Below, in pieces: positions 46,977 through 54,885 of a DNA stretch of 64,000 nt. This stretch comes from Acidimicrobiia bacterium (GTDB lineage: Bacteria; Acidobacteriota; Vicinamibacteria; Vicinamibacterales; SCN-69-37). The stretch covers positions 62,001 to 126,000 of the forward strand of contig VFZF01000011.1 in the NCBI GenBank assembly GCA_016871335.1, written 5' to 3'. The notes under the pieces were generated by a model, which searched no databases, was not told the DNA's origin, and saw nothing but the letters and a program-made list of their open reading frames with translations. The first letter of the stretch is position 1. Every line of letters starts with the position of its first letter. The position numbers and the translations under genes were made by a program.

Positions 46977-47519
46977 ATGAAGACCCTGTCCCTCGTGGGG
47001 CTGACCGCGTCGGTGCTCGTAGCGAGTATTGCCGCCGCCACCCTGACCCAGACGCCGGCCGTCGAGTTGAAGGTGGGCGATCAAGCGCCCGCATTCGCCC
47101 TCGCCGGTTCGGATGGCAAGACCCATCGGCTTTCGGACTACAAGGGACGCGCGGTCGTCCTGGCGTGGTTCCCGAAGGCATTTACCGGTGGTTGAACGGC
47201 TGAATGCAAGTCGCTCCGTGCGAGCGGCCAGACGATTCAGCAGTTTGATGTCGCGTACTTCATGGTGAGCGTCGACGACGCCGAGACCAATACGAGGTTC
47301 GCGAAAGAGAACGAAGCCGACTTCCCCATTCTTGCCAATCCTGAAAAGGATGTCGCAACCGCCTACGGCGTGTTGTCCCCCATGGGCATGGCGCGCCGGC
47401 GGACCTTCTACATCGGGCCGGACGGGAAGATTCTCCATATCGACACGCAGGTCAGCACCGGCACGGCCGGCGATGACCTCGCGCGGAAACTGGGTGAGCT
47501 CGGCGTGAAGCGGAAGTGA
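46977..47519 (+). CDS. Peroxiredoxin, apparent selenoprotein (Sec73 encoded by TGA)
   Basis: ATG 46977 with AAAAGGAG 12 nt upstream starts a 180-residue redoxin. Residues 1-24 are a signal or anchor sequence. The thioredoxin-like fold begins [17 protein letters not shown]. At the peroxidatic position the frame reads [11 protein letters not shown] (47193-47195), TAECKSLR; family members have Cys there. The same frame then continues without break through [34 protein letters not shown] and [12 protein letters not shown] to TGA 47517-47519. Reading the internal TGA as Sec gives a complete peroxiredoxin with Sec73 and Cys77. A SECIS-like hairpin follows the TGA. The alternative is a Cys-to-stop null mutation. 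Confidence 0.85.
47193..47231 (+). promoter_or_regulatory. Candidate bacterial SECIS element behind the in-frame TGA
   Basis: GTCGCTC (47210-47216) and GAGCGGC (47222-47228) pair over 7 bp with one G-U wobble and a 5-nt loop CGTGC containing G and U. CTG and CAG outside may close the stem with a 5' bulge. The stem starts 14 nt after the TGA and the loop is about 22-26 nt after it, within the spacing known for bacterial SECIS hairpins bound by SelB. Confidence 0.65.
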
Positions 47520-47532
47520 TATACGTCAATGT

Positions 47533-48108
47533 GTGACTAATCCGATCGCACACTATCGCGAATGGTTGGACGAGGCGGTCGCTCGGGGAGGATTCGACCC
47601 GAAGGCCGCCTGTCTTTCCACCGTCAGTGACTCCGGCCGCCCGGCGGGCCGCATGGTGCTGATTCAGTATGTGGACCAGCGGGGATTCACCTTCTTCACC
47701 AATCTTCGATCCCGCAAGGGCCGCGAGCTCGCCCACACGCCCCACGCCTCGCTGTGTGTCTATTGGCCGGCGCTCGATCGTCAGGTGCGCATCGAAGGGG
47801 GGGTCGTGCCGGTGCCCGACGAGGAAGCCGACGCATACTTTGCGACGCGCCCGCGCGAGAGTCAGATCGGCGCGTGGGCCTCGCGCCAGAGTGAGCCGCT
47901 CGCCGGTCAGGCGACGCTGCTTGCGCGTGCGGCCGCCATCGGGGCGCGGTATGTCGGCCGCGCCGTGCCGCGTCCGCCGTTCTGGTCGGGCTTCCGCCTT
48001 GTGCCCCACCACATTGAATTCTGGAAGGCAGGCATCGGCCGACTCCATACGCGGCAGGCGTTTGATCGCGTCGGCGAAGGATGGACCTCCGAGTGGCTCT
48101 ACCCGTGA
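47533..48108 (+). CDS. pdxH: Pyridoxamine 5'-phosphate oxidase
   Basis: The 191-residue protein has [22 protein letters not shown], the FMN-binding RSRKGREL and LYWP-like [15 protein letters not shown], and the C-terminal dimerisation part [15 protein letters not shown] and RLHTR. It makes pyridoxal 5'-phosphate from the pyridoxine or pyridoxamine phosphate with FMN and oxygen. The start is GTG at 47533, 13 nt after the peroxiredoxin stop. Its TGA overlaps the GTG of the next gene. Confidence 0.93.
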   Translation: MTNPIAHYREWLDEAVARGGFDPKAACLSTVSDSGRPAGRMVLIQYVDQRGFTFFTNLRSRKGRELAHTPHASLCVYWPALDRQVRIEGGVVPVPDEEADAYFATRPRESQIGAWASRQSEPLAGQATLLARAAAIGARYVGRAVPRPPFWSGFRLVPHHIEFWKAGIGRLHTRQAFDRVGEGWTSEWLYP

Positions 48109-48893
48109 ACGACATCAACCCCGGTCAGTCCGATCGCCTCCTGCTCGAAGGTCCCCACTCCCGACTCCGTGAGCTGCAACTGCTCTGGCGGGCGCTTCGC
48201 GATTTCGTCGTCGGGTTCCGTACACTGCACTTTGTCGGCCCCTGCATCTCGGTCTTCGGATCGGCCCGGTTCAACGAAGGCCATCCGTACTACGACATCG
48301 GCCGCGACGTCGGCCGCCGGTTAAGTGAGATGGGCTTTGCGGTCATGACCGGCGGTGGCCCCGGCATCATGGAGGCTGCCAACCGCGGCGCCCACGATCA
48401 CGGTGGTCTGTCAGTCGGCTGCAACATCAAGCTGCCGTTTGAACAGGCGCACAACAAGTACCTCGACCGGTGGGTCACCTGCCACTACTTCTTTGTCCGC
48501 AAGGTGCTGCTGTTCAAGTACTCCTACGGCTTCGTGGTGTTACCCGGGGGCCTCGGCACGCTGGATGAACTGAATGAGGCGCTGACGCTGATTCAGACCA
48601 ACAAGATCGCCAACTTCCCGGTGGTGCTGGTCGGGACGACGTACTGGGAACCGTACATGGTGTTGTTGCGCGAGATGGTGCAGGCCGGTGCGATGTCGCC
48701 GCGCGATCTGGATCTGCTGAAGGTCACCGACGACCTGGAGGTGGCCATGGCGCACATCGAGACGCACACGGTCGACCGGTTCGGATTACGCCGTGTGCGG
48801 CGTCCGGCCTGGTGGTTGGGTGAACGGCGGCCTCAGGTGCGCCGTGGTGGCACGCCCAGCACCGGCGTCTCCGCACCGGACGCCAAACGATAG
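48105..48893 (+). CDS. LOG/TIGR00730 family Rossmann-fold protein
   Basis: About 262 residues from GTG 48105, which overlaps the pdxH stop (GTGA); an ATG at 48081 is in frame and would add 8 residues. The family motifs are [28 protein letters not shown] and [22 protein letters not shown] (the PGGxGT motif), so nucleotide 5'-monophosphate phosphoribohydrolase activity (cytokinin-activating LOG type) is likely. The C-terminal 35 residues are Arg/Pro-rich and overlap the convergent stress protein gene by 61 nt. Confidence 0.87.
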   Translation: MNDINPGQSDRLLLEGPHSRLRELQLLWRALRDFVVGFRTLHFVGPCISVFGSARFNEGHPYYDIGRDVGRRLSEMGFAVMTGGGPGIMEAANRGAHDHGGLSVGCNIKLPFEQAHNKYLDRWVTCHYFFVRKVLLFKYSYGFVVLPGGLGTLDELNEALTLIQTNKIANFPVVLVGTTYWEPYMVLLREMVQAGAMSPRDLDLLKVTDDLEVAMAHIETHTVDRFGLRRVRRPAWWLGERRPQVRRGGTPSTGVSAPDAKR

Positions 48894-49669
48894 GCCGTGG
48901 TGCCCGGACGCTGATCGGTGTTCGCGCCGCCAAGGCCGACAACGATCAGAGTGCCGCGTTGCCGGGCGGCGTCCAGCAATACTTCCGCCGCATCGCCTGT
49001 GCGCACGTCGGTGGTGACGGCATCCACCGCCGTGAGGGCTGCGGTGGCATCCGCCATCCGGCGGCGCGCCGACCGGACCGCGGCGTCTTCCGCACCCTTC
49101 ACCAGGTCATTCCACCGCGAATAGGCCGACACCGTGGGCACCACGTGCAGGCAGGTGACCGGGACACCACAGCGCGATCCGAGGGCGACGGCAGTCTCCA
49201 GCGCACCCGAGGAGGCGTCACTGAAATCCGTGCCCACGACCAGCGCGGCGACCTCCGGCACATCGGTCGTGGTCGGCGGCACACACAATACAGGAATGGT
49301 GGTCTCCCGCAGGAGCCGCATGGTGGTGGAGCCAAACCACACACGGGCCGCGCGGCCGTGTCCCTGCGTGCCGACCACCACCATCGACGCGTTGCGCGCC
49401 AGTGCCGCACCGTTGATCACACTCGCCGGATCGCCCACGCCGATGTGGAACGCGGCGGCTGACCCGGCAAATGTCTTCAATTCGGGATCGATCGACGCCT
49501 GCAGCGCATCAGGTCCGTAGGTGAGCCGTGCCGCATCGGCGAGCACGGGTTCCACGGCATGTACCACCACCAGTGGTTGCTCCAGACGATCCGCCAGCAG
49601 GCGAGCCCACGCGAGCGCCCGGCGTGACTGTGCCGAGAAGTCGATGCCGCAGACGACAGGGCCGATCAT
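48833..49669 (-). CDS. Universal stress protein with two UspA domains
   Basis: The 278-residue protein has two tandem UspA folds. The first starts VVCGIDFSAQSRRALAWARLLAD and has VVVGTQGHGRAARVWFGST (ATP-binding G-2x-G-9x-G-S/T type). The second starts ALVVGTDFSDASSGALETAVALG and ends near [20 protein letters not shown], where the binding motif is weaker. Such proteins bind ATP or sense stress. The gene overlaps the upstream hypothetical gene by 4 nt. Confidence 0.88.
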   Translation of the reverse strand: MIGPVVCGIDFSAQSRRALAWARLLADRLEQPLVVVHAVEPVLADAARLTYGPDALQASIDPELKTFAGSAAAFHIGVGDPASVINGAALARNASMVVVGTQGHGRAARVWFGSTTMRLLRETTIPVLCVPPTTTDVPEVAALVVGTDFSDASSGALETAVALGSRCGVPVTCLHVVPTVSAYSRWNDLVKGAEDAAVRSARRRMADATAALTAVDAVTTDVRTGDAAEVLLDAARQRGTLIVVGLGGANTDQRPGTTAYRLASGAETPVLGVPPRRT

Positions 49670-50094
49670 GATTCATTCCGGTGCGCCGTGTCGAGCTTGA
49701 CCTTCCATCGCAGGTCGGTCATGCCGTGTTGTGCCGTAACGCCATGGGCTATTTTTTCGAACGAGGCCCGTAATTCGTAAATGCGGGTGACCAGATGGCG
49801 ATCCCGTTCCACCCGTTTGAGGCTCGAGTTGTCGTGACGGCCGATGAAGACTTCCGCGTCCGCAATGATCGCGTCCATTTTGGCGCCAATCTCGCGAATC
49901 TCCTCGTCGGTGGCGTGTTCAATCGCCCGTTGCGAGAGGCTGCGCAGCGCCCGCGTGAAGTCGTCGATTTCGGCGACGAACTTGCGCTCATGCCACCATC
50001 CGAGCACACTGGAGGCGTGTGACAGGCGTGCGGCCCTGACGTGGGTGGCCGATGCCATGCTTTCGACATCAGCGGTCGTGATGTGTGTAGCCAT
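49666..50094 (-). CDS. Hypothetical helical protein coupled to Usp gene
   Basis: The 142-residue protein starts at ATG 50094. It is largely helical and charged (FVAEIDDFTRALRSLSQRAI, EIREIGAKMDAIIADAEVFI), with no signal peptide or recognised domain. Its stop overlaps the ATG of the universal stress protein gene (ATGA). It is divergent from the GNAT/acyl-CoA synthetase gene with only 12 bp between the starts, so the promoters must overlap the genes. Confidence 0.65.
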   Translation of the reverse strand: MATHITTADVESMASATHVRAARLSHASSVLGWWHERKFVAEIDDFTRALRSLSQRAIEHATDEEIREIGAKMDAIIADAEVFIGRHDNSSLKRVERDRHLVTRIYELRASFEKIAHGVTAQHGMTDLRWKVKLDTAHRNES

Positions 50095-50106
50095 GGACCT
50101 CAGTGT

Positions 50107-52728
50107 ATGACAGCCGACATCGTCCTGCGCGACGGCACCACTCTTCACCTCCGACCGGCGATGCCGGCCGATGCGGTGGTCCTTCCGGAGTCGTTTTTTT
50201 CCCAGGTGCAGCGGCACGGTCAGTGGCTGCGCGGCCTGGGGCTTGCCGACGCCGACCCCGCCGTCGTGGTGGTGGGGGGCGTGAGCGGACAGCTGCAGGT
50301 CGTGGCTGGGTACCGCCGGCAGTCGGACATGCCGGGGCGGGCCGACGTCGCGATGGCCGTCGCGCCTGGATTTGAAGGCCGTGGCATCGGCACACGGGTG
50401 CTGGAGTTGCTGGCCGACGATGCGCGCCAGGGTGGGGTGACGGTGTTTGATGCGTGGGTGCCTCGCGAGGACCGCACGATTGTCGAGTTGTTTGCCTCAT
50501 CGGGCTTCGCGGTGTCGCAACATCCGGATGGAGAGCCGGGCACGCTGCACGTGTCGCTGGATCTCGGACCGACCGAGGCGTATCTCGATCGCCGCGCGGC
50601 GAGGGCGCGCACGGCGGCAGCCGCATCCATGCGTCCGTTTTTTGAGCCGCGTGGTGTGGCGGTAATCGGCGTGAACCGTGAGCGTGGCCGCATCGGCAGC
50701 GAGGTGTTTCACAACCTCGTGGATGCCGGGTGCGCGGTGCCGGTGTATCCGGTGCATCCCCTGGCCGGAGAAATGGGCGGGCGCCAGGTGTTTGCGCGGG
50801 TGACTGACATTCCCGGGACTGTGGATTTGGCGGTGCTTGTGGTGCCGGCGGCGCGCGTGCTGGAGGCGGTGGATGAGTGCATCGCCAAAGGGGTGAAGGC
50901 GCTGGTCGTGATTTCCGCGGGGTTTGGTGAAGTCGGCGCTGAGGGCCGCGCGCTCGAAGCGGCGCTGCTCGACAAGGTGCGGGCGGCCGGCGTGCGGATG
51001 GTCGGCCCCAACTGCATGGGGTTGCTCAACACGGATCCGGCGGTGAATCTCAACGCGACGTTTTCACCGGTATACCCGCCGGCCGGCCGTGTGGCGATGT
51101 CGACGCAGAGCGGTGCACTGGGCCTCGCGATCCTCGACTATGCGCGCCGGCTGGACCTGGGGATCTCGACGTTTGTGTCGGTCGGCAACAAGGCCGATGT
51201 GTCGAGTAACGACCTGATTCAGTACTGGGCGGAGGACCCGCGGACGTGTGTGATTTTGCTGTATCTGGAGAGCTTCGGGAATCCGAGGAAGTTCAGTCAG
51301 ATTGCCCGGCGAGTGGCGCGAGAGAAGCCGATCGTGGCGGTGAAGTCCGGACGCTCGGCCTCCGGTGCGCGTGCAGCCTCGTCGCACACCGGCGCGCTGG
51401 CCAGCAGCGATGCGGTGGTGGACGCGTTGTTTGCACAGGCGGGTGTCATTCGCACCAACACGCTCGAGGAACTGTTCGATGTGGCGACGCTGCTGGCGCA
51501 CCAGCCGCTGCCCGGTGGACGTCGCGTGGCGATTCTGACGAATGCCGGTGGCCCGGGCATTCTTGCGGCTGACGCGTGTGAGGCGCAGGGACTGGAACTG
51601 CCGTCGTTGAGCGACGACACCATTGCCGAACTGCGATCGTTCCTGCCGCCTGCGGCGTCCGTGGGGAATCCCGTGGACATGATCGCGTCGGCGACGGCCG
51701 AAAGTTACGGGCGCGCACTGGCGGCGTTGTTGCGTGATGAGCGCGTCGACAGTGTGCTGGTGATCTTCATTCCGCCCCTCGTCACGCATCCCGAAGATGT
51801 GGCGCGCGCGGTGCGGGCGGCGTCGGCGGCAGTCCCTGGGAAGCCGGTGCTGGGGATCTTCATGTCGGCGCAGGGGGCGGCCCCGATGCTGGCGCCGATT
51901 CCCTGTTTTGCGTTTCCCGAATCGGCGGCTGTGGCGCTGGCGCGTGCGGCGACGTACGGCGCGTGGCGGGCGACGCCGGAGGAGGCGCCGCCGGAGATCG
52001 GCATTGACGTCAACGCCGCTCGTCAGGTGGTGGACAGCGTGGTGGCGCGTGGTGGCGGATGGGTTACTGCCGATGAGGCCCAGATGCTGGTGATGGCGGC
52101 GGGCATTCCCGTGCCGGCCAGTCTGCAGGTCACGACCGAGCAGGAGGCCGTAGACGCGGCGGCGACCATCGGCGGGACGGTGGTGCTCAAGGCCGTCGGC
52201 CCGACCATCCTCCACAAGACCGAAGTCGGCGGCGTGCGGGTCGGCCTGATGGGGGAGTCCGCGGTGCGCGAGGCGTGGCGCGACATGCAGTCACGGCTGG
52301 GCGACGCGATGACGGGTGGTCTGTTGCAGGCGATGGTCGGCAGCGGCGTGGAGATGCTCGTCGGCGTCACAGACGATCCCATCTTCGGCCCTGTGATGGC
52401 GTGCGCGAGCGGCGGCATCCTGGCGGAGTTGCTGCACGATGCCGACTTCCGGCTGCACCCGCTCACCGAGCGCGACGCCGAGGAGATGATCGCGTCGCTG
52501 CGCGGAGCGGCCCTGCTGAAGGGGCATCGTGGTGCGCCGCCTGCCGACGTCGCGGCCCTCAAGGACGTGTTGCTTCGTGTCTCCGCGCTGGTGACGGCGT
52601 GTCCGGAGATTCAGGAACTGGACATCAATCCGCTGCGCGTCATGACGCGTGGCGCGCGCGCGCTCGACATCCGCGTCCGCATCGGCACCCCGCGGGCGCC
52701 GGCGCGCACCAGGCGCATCACATACTGA
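50107..52728 (+). CDS. GNAT domain fused to ADP-forming acyl-CoA synthetase
   Basis: About 873 residues from ATG 50107. Residues 1-165 are a GNAT acetyltransferase (VAMAVAPGFEGRGIGTRVLELL). Then follow the CoA-binding domain (RPFFEPRGVAVIGVNRERGRIG), two ligase domains with ASSHTGALASSD (phospho-His site), and the C-terminal ATP-grasp domain (VVLKAVGPTILHKTEVGGVRVG, QELDINPLRV). In Pat-type protein acetyltransferases of enteric bacteria the GNAT domain is C-terminal; here it is N-terminal. It may acetylate metabolic enzymes or act as acetate-CoA ligase. The TGA stop is the first three bases of a REP palindrome. Confidence 0.9.
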   Translation: MTADIVLRDGTTLHLRPAMPADAVVLPESFFSQVQRHGQWLRGLGLADADPAVVVVGGVSGQLQVVAGYRRQSDMPGRADVAMAVAPGFEGRGIGTRVLELLADDARQGGVTVFDAWVPREDRTIVELFASSGFAVSQHPDGEPGTLHVSLDLGPTEAYLDRRAARARTAAAASMRPFFEPRGVAVIGVNRERGRIGSEVFHNLVDAGCAVPVYPVHPLAGEMGGRQVFARVTDIPGTVDLAVLVVPAARVLEAVDECIAKGVKALVVISAGFGEVGAEGRALEAALLDKVRAAGVRMVGPNCMGLLNTDPAVNLNATFSPVYPPAGRVAMSTQSGALGLAILDYARRLDLGISTFVSVGNKADVSSNDLIQYWAEDPRTCVILLYLESFGNPRKFSQIARRVAREKPIVAVKSGRSASGARAASSHTGALASSDAVVDALFAQAGVIRTNTLEELFDVATLLAHQPLPGGRRVAILTNAGGPGILAADACEAQGLELPSLSDDTIAELRSFLPPAASVGNPVDMIASATAESYGRALAALLRDERVDSVLVIFIPPLVTHPEDVARAVRAASAAVPGKPVLGIFMSAQGAAPMLAPIPCFAFPESAAVALARAATYGAWRATPEEAPPEIGIDVNAARQVVDSVVARGGGWVTADEAQMLVMAAGIPVPASLQVTTEQEAVDAAATIGGTVVLKAVGPTILHKTEVGGVRVGLMGESAVREAWRDMQSRLGDAMTGGLLQAMVGSGVEMLVGVTDDPIFGPVMACASGGILAELLHDADFRLHPLTERDAEEMIASLRGAALLKGHRGAPPADVAALKDVLLRVSALVTACPEIQELDINPLRVMTRGARALDIRVRIGTPRAPARTRRITY

Positions 52729-52830
52729 AATGAGCTCGGAGGCGATTATTTCGCATTCTTGCCCCTAACTCTCCTGAACAGGGTCAGTTAGGGGCAAACG
52801 GACGAAATAATCGCCTCCGAGCTCATTTCA
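52726..52830. repeat. REP palindrome copy D with a second palindrome nested inside
   Basis: Outer arms TGAAATGAGCTC and GAGCTCATTTCA continue into GGCGATTATTTCG and CGAAATAATCGCC. The apex, where other copies have a 4-6 nt loop, holds another inverted repeat, TTGCCCCTAACT and AGTTAGGGGCAA, with its own 15-nt loop. The whole 105-bp structure fills the gap between two convergent genes and could terminate both. Confidence 0.9.
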
Positions 52831-52832
52831 GG

Positions 52833-53276
52833 CTAGTGCTTGACCGTCAGCACCGGCACGGGTGACCGCCGCACGAGCCGCTCGGCCACCGATCCAAGCA
52901 GCAGGTGCCCGACTGCGCCGCGGCCGTGGGTGCCCATCACGATCAGGTCAATACCCTCATCCCCGATGTACTGGAGGATGCGGTCCACCGGGGTGCCAAT
53001 GGCAGTGGAGGTTTTCACCCGGCCCTTCATCGCACCGCGGTCGTCCACAAGCGTCTTCAGCCGCTCGCTCGCCTGGGCTTCCGACTGCGTCAGCAAGTCC
53101 ACCAGCGGCATGGTCGAGATCTCCGTGCCCCACGGATAGACGTACGGCTCGGGCACGACGTGGATCAGGTGCAATGTGCTGCCGAACTCCTCGGCAAGCG
53201 CCACGCCGTATCTCAACGCAGCCGCCGCCGGGTCACTGAAGTCGGTCGGAACGAGGATCTTCTTGATGGCAACCAT
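52833..53276 (-). CDS. Universal stress protein (single domain)
   Basis: The 147-residue UspA protein starts at ATG 53276, with GGAGG 7 nt upstream; an upstream in-frame ATG at 53303 lacks this. Motifs: KKILVPTDFSDPAAAALRYG and IVMGTHGRGAVGHLLLGSVA with the complete ATP-binding Gly pattern. It lies on the same strand as the histidine kinase gene, 42 nt downstream of it, so both may be co-expressed. Confidence 0.92.
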   Translation of the reverse strand: MVAIKKILVPTDFSDPAAAALRYGVALAEEFGSTLHLIHVVPEPYVYPWGTEISTMPLVDLLTQSEAQASERLKTLVDDRGAMKGRVKTSTAIGTPVDRILQYIGDEGIDLIVMGTHGRGAVGHLLLGSVAERLVRRSPVPVLTVKH

Positions 53277-53318
53277 CTCGGCCTCCACGACTGGTTGTTG
53301 CAAATCGTGTGCCCCCCT

Positions 53319-54395
53319 TCAGGGCCGCGCCAGCGGGACGCGAATGCGAGCGATGGTGCCGCCCCCCTCCGGAATTTCCAGCGTCAGGCTGCCGCCGTGG
53401 CTGTCAATAATGCGTCTGGCGGTGGCGAGCCCGAGACCTGTGCCCCGATGTTTGGTCGTGAAAAAGGGCTCGAACAAGTGATCGCGCACCTCGGCGGAAA
53501 TGCCGGGGCCCTCATCGCGAATCGAAATTTCGCACGTGTCGTCCCGGGTGACTCCCGTGATGGTGATCCGCCCGGTGCCCTGCATCGCCTGCGCACCGTT
53601 GATGAGCAGATTGAGAAACGCCTGCTGGATTTGATCGACATCCACATGAATGGTGGCATCCTCGACCGCCACCTCCACCTTCACCTGCGCCATCGTCGGG
53701 TCCTGCGACACCAGGGACACCAGGCTTGAGACGAACGTGCTGAGCGGGACGGCAATCGGCGCAGGCTGCCGCGGCCGGGCGAACTGCGTCAGGTCCTGCA
53801 CGATCTCGCTCAAGCCGTCCACGCGCGCGATCACTTCCTGGATCACGGCCACTTCCTGGCTCTTCGCGTCGAGCCGTTTTCCGATCACCTGCAGAGCACC
53901 CCGAATTGCCGCCAGTGGGTTGCGCACCTCATGCGCGACCACCGCAGCGAGTTTGCCGAGCTGGGCCAGGGACGCCTGGTCGCGAAGCGCCGCTTCCGAA
54001 CGTTTGCGCTCGGTGATGTCATACCGGATGGAGACGTACTGGTAGGGTTTCCCCTCGTCATTCAGGAAGGGCACGATGGTCGTGTCCACCCAGTACAGGG
54101 AGCCGTCGCGGGCCCGGTTCCGGATTTCTCCACGCCACACACGGCCCTGGGCCACCGTGCGATACATCTCCTTGAAAAACTCCAGTCCGTGGAGTCCGGA
54201 GTTGAGAATCCGGTGGTTGCGCCCGATCAGGGTCTCGCGCGGATATTTGGAGATGGCGCAGAACGTATCGTTCACGTAGGTGATGTCGCCCTGCACGTTG
54301 GTGATGGCGACAATCGCGGACTGGTCAAGCGCATACTTCAGGTCTTCCAGATCCTTGAGCGACCGGCGAAGAGCTGGGACGAGATCCGGTGACAT
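53319..54395 (-). CDS. PAS-domain sensor histidine kinase
   Basis: About 358 residues from ATG 54395; an in-frame ATG at 54431 adds 12 residues. A PAS/PAC domain (about 20-130: VNDTFCAISKYPRETLIGRN..., YVSIRYDITERKRSE) precedes the HisKA box VVAHEVRNPLAAIRG with His155, and HATPase motifs N (QAFLNLLINGAQAM), G1 (RDEGPGIS), F (FEPFFTTK) and G2 (GTGLGLATARRI). No transmembrane segment is seen, so it senses a cytoplasmic signal, perhaps redox. It is divergent from two response regulator genes, its likely partners. Confidence 0.9.
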   Translation of the reverse strand: MSPDLVPALRRSLKDLEDLKYALDQSAIVAITNVQGDITYVNDTFCAISKYPRETLIGRNHRILNSGLHGLEFFKEMYRTVAQGRVWRGEIRNRARDGSLYWVDTTIVPFLNDEGKPYQYVSIRYDITERKRSEAALRDQASLAQLGKLAAVVAHEVRNPLAAIRGALQVIGKRLDAKSQEVAVIQEVIARVDGLSEIVQDLTQFARPRQPAPIAVPLSTFVSSLVSLVSQDPTMAQVKVEVAVEDATIHVDVDQIQQAFLNLLINGAQAMQGTGRITITGVTRDDTCEISIRDEGPGISAEVRDHLFEPFFTTKHRGTGLGLATARRIIDSHGGSLTLEIPEGGGTIARIRVPLARP

Positions 54396-54477
54396 GGGAT
54401 GGCCCAATCCTTGAATAACAGGGGCGAACATGTGCGTTTCTGGCGGTGAACAGACCACCGTTTGGGGAATTCTACCC

Positions 54478-54885
54478 ATGATGCAGGGAAAACTACCGCG
54501 AAGCGTACTTGTGGTCGACGATGAGGCGTTGATTCGGTGGTCTGTGTCCGAGGGGCTGGCAGAGGCCGGGTGGCTGGTGCGGCAGGCCGCCAACGGGGCC
54601 GAGGCGCGGGCGGTGGCCAACGAGCTTGACGGGCAGCCGTTTGTGATTCTGCTCGATCTGAGACTCCCTGACGTGAACGACCTCTCACTGGTGCATGACC
54701 TTCGGGCCCGGCATCCCCATGTGCCTCTGATTCTGATGACCGCATACGGCACTCACGATCAAACGGCGCTGGCTCGTCGGGCCGGGGTGGTGACGGTCGT
54801 GGACAAGCCGTTCGATATCGGCAAAGTCGTCGCCCTCGTTGATGAGGCCTATACTGCTGCGCGATGGCCGGAAGACGAGTCCTAG
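54478..54885 (+). CDS. Single-domain response regulator
   Basis: The 135-residue receiver starts at ATG 54478 or 54481. It has the acidic pair in SVLVVDDEALIRW, the phosphorylatable Asp60 in ILLDLRLPD, a Thr in LMTAYG and Lys in VDKPFD. There is no output domain. The next gene starts inside its last codons (22-nt overlap), so a phosphorelay among kinase, this receiver and the NtrC protein is possible. Confidence 0.88.
   Translation: MMQGKLPRSVLVVDDEALIRWSVSEGLAEAGWLVRQAANGAEARAVANELDGQPFVILLDLRLPDVNDLSLVHDLRARHPHVPLILMTAYGTHDQTALARRAGVVTVVDKPFDIGKVVALVDEAYTAARWPEDES

Noticed and set aside
54396-54416. Sigma-54-like sequence TGGCCC-N5-TTGAA between kinase and regulator genes
   Set aside because: The essential GC of the -12 box is missing (GA instead), and position relative to either gene is poor.
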